A stretch of 32,187 nucleotides of DNA from a bacterium. Lineage in GTDB: Bacteria > Chloroflexota > Dormibacteria > UBA8260 > Bog-877. Under the pieces are notes generated by a model, which was given only the letters and a program-made list of their open reading frames with translations, searched no databases and was not told the DNA's origin. The DNA lies in NCBI GenBank assembly GCA_021791455.1, contig JAJYWM010000324.1:1-32187 (forward strand), read 5' to 3'. Numbering within the stretch: position 1 is the first letter of the stretch; the number at the start of each line of letters is the position of its first letter. Shown here in pieces: positions 30,529 to 32,187 of the stretch. The position numbers and the translations under genes were made by a program.

Positions 30529-32187
30529 GTGGCCCCTGAACCAACGCTCTGGCACAGTCACGGCCTCGACATTCTGGATCGGAGTGAGGCGGAGCGGACG
30601 CGCCTCAGGGCGGGATTCACGACCTGGTTGCAGCTGCTGGCCCACCCGCTGACGATGATCATCTGCTGCCGGCGCCGGCCGGAGCAGAGGCCGACGATCA
30701 AGCCCGACGGGAGGGGATGTGCGCGCCGGGAAGCGCCGGCATGTCCTCCTGGTTGTGCTGCCTTCAGCAGGACCACGTACCTTCTGCTCCCTCACCAAGA
30801 CGGTCAGGACGACTTCCGGCTGCTGGCCGCGCTCCAAGCCGCCTGCCAGGTGGAGACGCATGCCGCCACGCGGCTCCCCGCCCTTGGGGAGGGGCCGTGG
30901 TCGGAGCGGTCCCGGGGACTGGTGGTGGGGGGCCGCTGGATATCGTCCTGGAGGATGGCAGGTCCGCCCGGGGTTGAGGTTGACGCCGGGTGGCTCTGGG
31001 ATCTCGTCGGCACGCCGGGAGAGTTCGACCTCGCGATTCGGGTCGTCCCCAGACCGGCGGGGGCCACGGACCGGAGTCTCCGGCGACGGCTGCGGGGCCT
31101 CATGGCTCAGGAGTTGGTGGGTTCGCCCAGCGGCTCCGACCCCCGAGTGGTGGGGGCAGCCCACGCTGTCCGCGAACTGCGCCAGGTGCTAGCCCGAACT
31201 GGCGGTCGGCTGTTCCACGTAGAGATGACCGTGAGCCTGTGCGCTGACTCCGCCGCAGAGGTCAGTGCGCTTGCCGCGGTCTTTCGCACCCGTGCCTCGC
31301 AGCTGCGGATGAAGTGGACCCCGGCATGGTTCGATGAGCTGCCGGCCCGCCTCGAGACTCTCGGGCGTCCGCTTCCCGGCGGGCGGCCACGGTTTCTCAT
31401 GGCCACCGAGGAGGTGGGCACCATGTGGCCGTGGGTCGCGACGACCGAGGCCAGCATCCAGGAGCGCACCGTGCTGGGACGGCACCGGAGGACGGACAGC
31501 CTGGTCACCCTGGACCTGGACCCGGGGACGGGACAGGCCAATGCGAATGTGGCCGTGGTGTCAGCATCGGGAGGGGGCAAGTCCTACCTGGCGGGGCTGG
31601 TCGGGATCGAAGCCGTACGCCGGGGGCAGACCGTCGTCGTCATCGATCCCGAGAACGAGCACGGGAAGTGGTGTTCGGCGGTCGGCGGCGACTACGTGGA
31701 CCTGGCCCGATCCCAGGGGTGCGGATTCAACGCCCTGGAGCTCGGGTCGACGGCTGAGGCGTCCGCCTTGGCCCTGGACCTCGTCGACGTCCTGACCGGG
31801 CCACTGTCCGTTCAGGAGCGCTCTGCTGCGCTGCGGGCGGCCACCCATGTGATCGATTCGTCCGAGCCCCAAAGACCAGGGGTGCTTGGGGATTGCCTCT
31901 CCGCGTTGCGGCAAGAGGAGGGTGGACGCAACCTGGCCGAGAGGTTGTCGCCCTGGGTCCAAGGTGAGGCGGGACTTCTATTCAGCAGCCCGGGGAGGGG
32001 CCCCTCAGTTCGAGCGGTGTGCGTGATCGGGATGAGGGACCTGCCGGAGGGATGGCTCGGCGCGGCCACCTTGCTGGTATCGGCCTGGGTCTGGTATTGG
32101 CTCAAAGCCACCTCCGGCGCGAAGCAGATCATAGTGGACGAGGCCGGCCTGCTCGCGGACGTTCCGGCTCTGCGGAGGTTGATGGCG
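30529..32187 (+). CDS. Second VirB4-like secretion ATPase, 3' end outside window
   Basis: The frame is open from GTG 30529 to the end of the window (553 residues so far). The first 340 residues or so are a divergent N-domain. Walker A is SASGGGKS near residues 345-352, followed by VVVIDPENEHGKWCSAVGG, as in VirB4. Near the window end, IIVDEAGLLADVP is the Walker B with DE. The gene begins three bases after the second PrgI-like gene. It is a paralogue, not a copy, of the VirB4-like protein at 16641, since only the motifs are shared by eye. Its C-terminus and downstream partners are not visible. Confidence 0.87.
   Translation, partial: MAPEPTLWHSHGLDILDRSEAERTRLRAGFTTWLQLLAHPLTMIICCRRRPEQRPTIKPDGRGCARREAPACPPGCAAFSRTTYLLLPHQDGQDDFRLLAALQAACQVETHAATRLPALGEGPWSERSRGLVVGGRWISSWRMAGPPGVEVDAGWLWDLVGTPGEFDLAIRVVPRPAGATDRSLRRRLRGLMAQELVGSPSGSDPRVVGAAHAVRELRQVLARTGGRLFHVEMTVSLCADSAAEVSALAAVFRTRASQLRMKWTPAWFDELPARLETLGRPLPGGRPRFLMATEEVGTMWPWVATTEASIQERTVLGRHRRTDSLVTLDLDPGTGQANANVAVVSASGGGKSYLAGLVGIEAVRRGQTVVVIDPENEHGKWCSAVGGDYVDLARSQGCGFNALELGSTAEASALALDLVDVLTGPLSVQERSAALRAATHVIDSSEPQRPGVLGDCLSALRQEEGGRNLAERLSPWVQGEAGLLFSSPGRGPSVRAVCVIGMRDLPEGWLGAATLLVSAWVWYWLKATSGAKQIIVDEAGLLADVPALRRLMA

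Noticed and set aside
1..32187. tRNA, rRNA, CRISPR array, transposon or integrase
   Set aside because: No T-loop-like GTTCGANTC context with cloverleaf arms, no regularly spaced repeats, and no transposase or recombinase motifs were found on either strand by eye.

Overview
The window is high-GC bacterial DNA packed with genes on both strands. About 28 protein-coding genes are supported, and I found no tRNA, rRNA, CRISPR array, transposase or integrase. Gene content fits a high-GC, probably monoderm soil-type lineage. The clues are GTG/TTG starts, a PimA-like glycosyltransferase next to an HtrB/PatA-like acyltransferase, PlsY with a DegV/FakB protein, and a VirB4/PrgI/CHAP secretion machine of the Gram-positive type. 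Candidatus Dormibacterota or a relative in Chloroflexota or Actinomycetota is my guess, but the sequence alone does not prove it.

Layout. (1) 1-3.5 kb: the end of a 3-mercaptopyruvate sulfurtransferase, then a YdfG-like SDR and a YyaL/DUF255 thioredoxin-domain protein on the minus strand. (2) 3.6-8.6 kb: a lipid run on the plus strand (acyltransferase, GT4 glycosyltransferase, DegV/FakB, PlsY) joined by 4-bp overlaps to fumarase. (3) 8.6-11.5 kb: a membrane-anchored small protein and a class A penicillin-binding protein. (4) 11.5-19.6 kb: a lone receiver-domain protein diverging from a compact six-gene type IV secretion operon (VirD4/TraG coupling ATPase, VirB2-like, VirB6-like, PrgI-like, VirB4-like, CHAP hydrolase). 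(5) 19.6-23.7 kb: an MFS transporter, a small coiled-coil protein, a PH-like membrane protein, then UbiA and HemE divergent over a near-perfect palindrome. (6) 23.8-27.9 kb: a PcsB-like CHAP hydrolase and a lytic transglycosylase, a newly supported 72-aa ORF, an M20 peptidase and an OSBS/N-succinylamino-acid racemase. (7) 28-32.2 kb: three poorly known proteins, FolB, then a second PrgI-like/VirB4-like pair that runs off the window.

How the genes work together. FakB could supply fatty acid for acyl-phosphate, PlsY could use it to make lysophosphatidate, and the acyltransferase/GT4 pair could build a mannoside-type glycolipid. The M20 enzyme and the racemase look like a D- to L-amino-acid route through N-succinyl intermediates. 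The two CHAP proteins, the transglycosylase and the penicillin-binding protein act on peptidoglycan, one of them as part of the secretion operon. No relaxase is visible, so whether the secretion system moves DNA or protein is open.

The most useful general signal is a repeated leaderless-gene signature, TANNNT followed by 6-7 bases and then the start codon. It occurs at eight genes, corrects one start (YyaL) and reveals one small gene (25383-25601).
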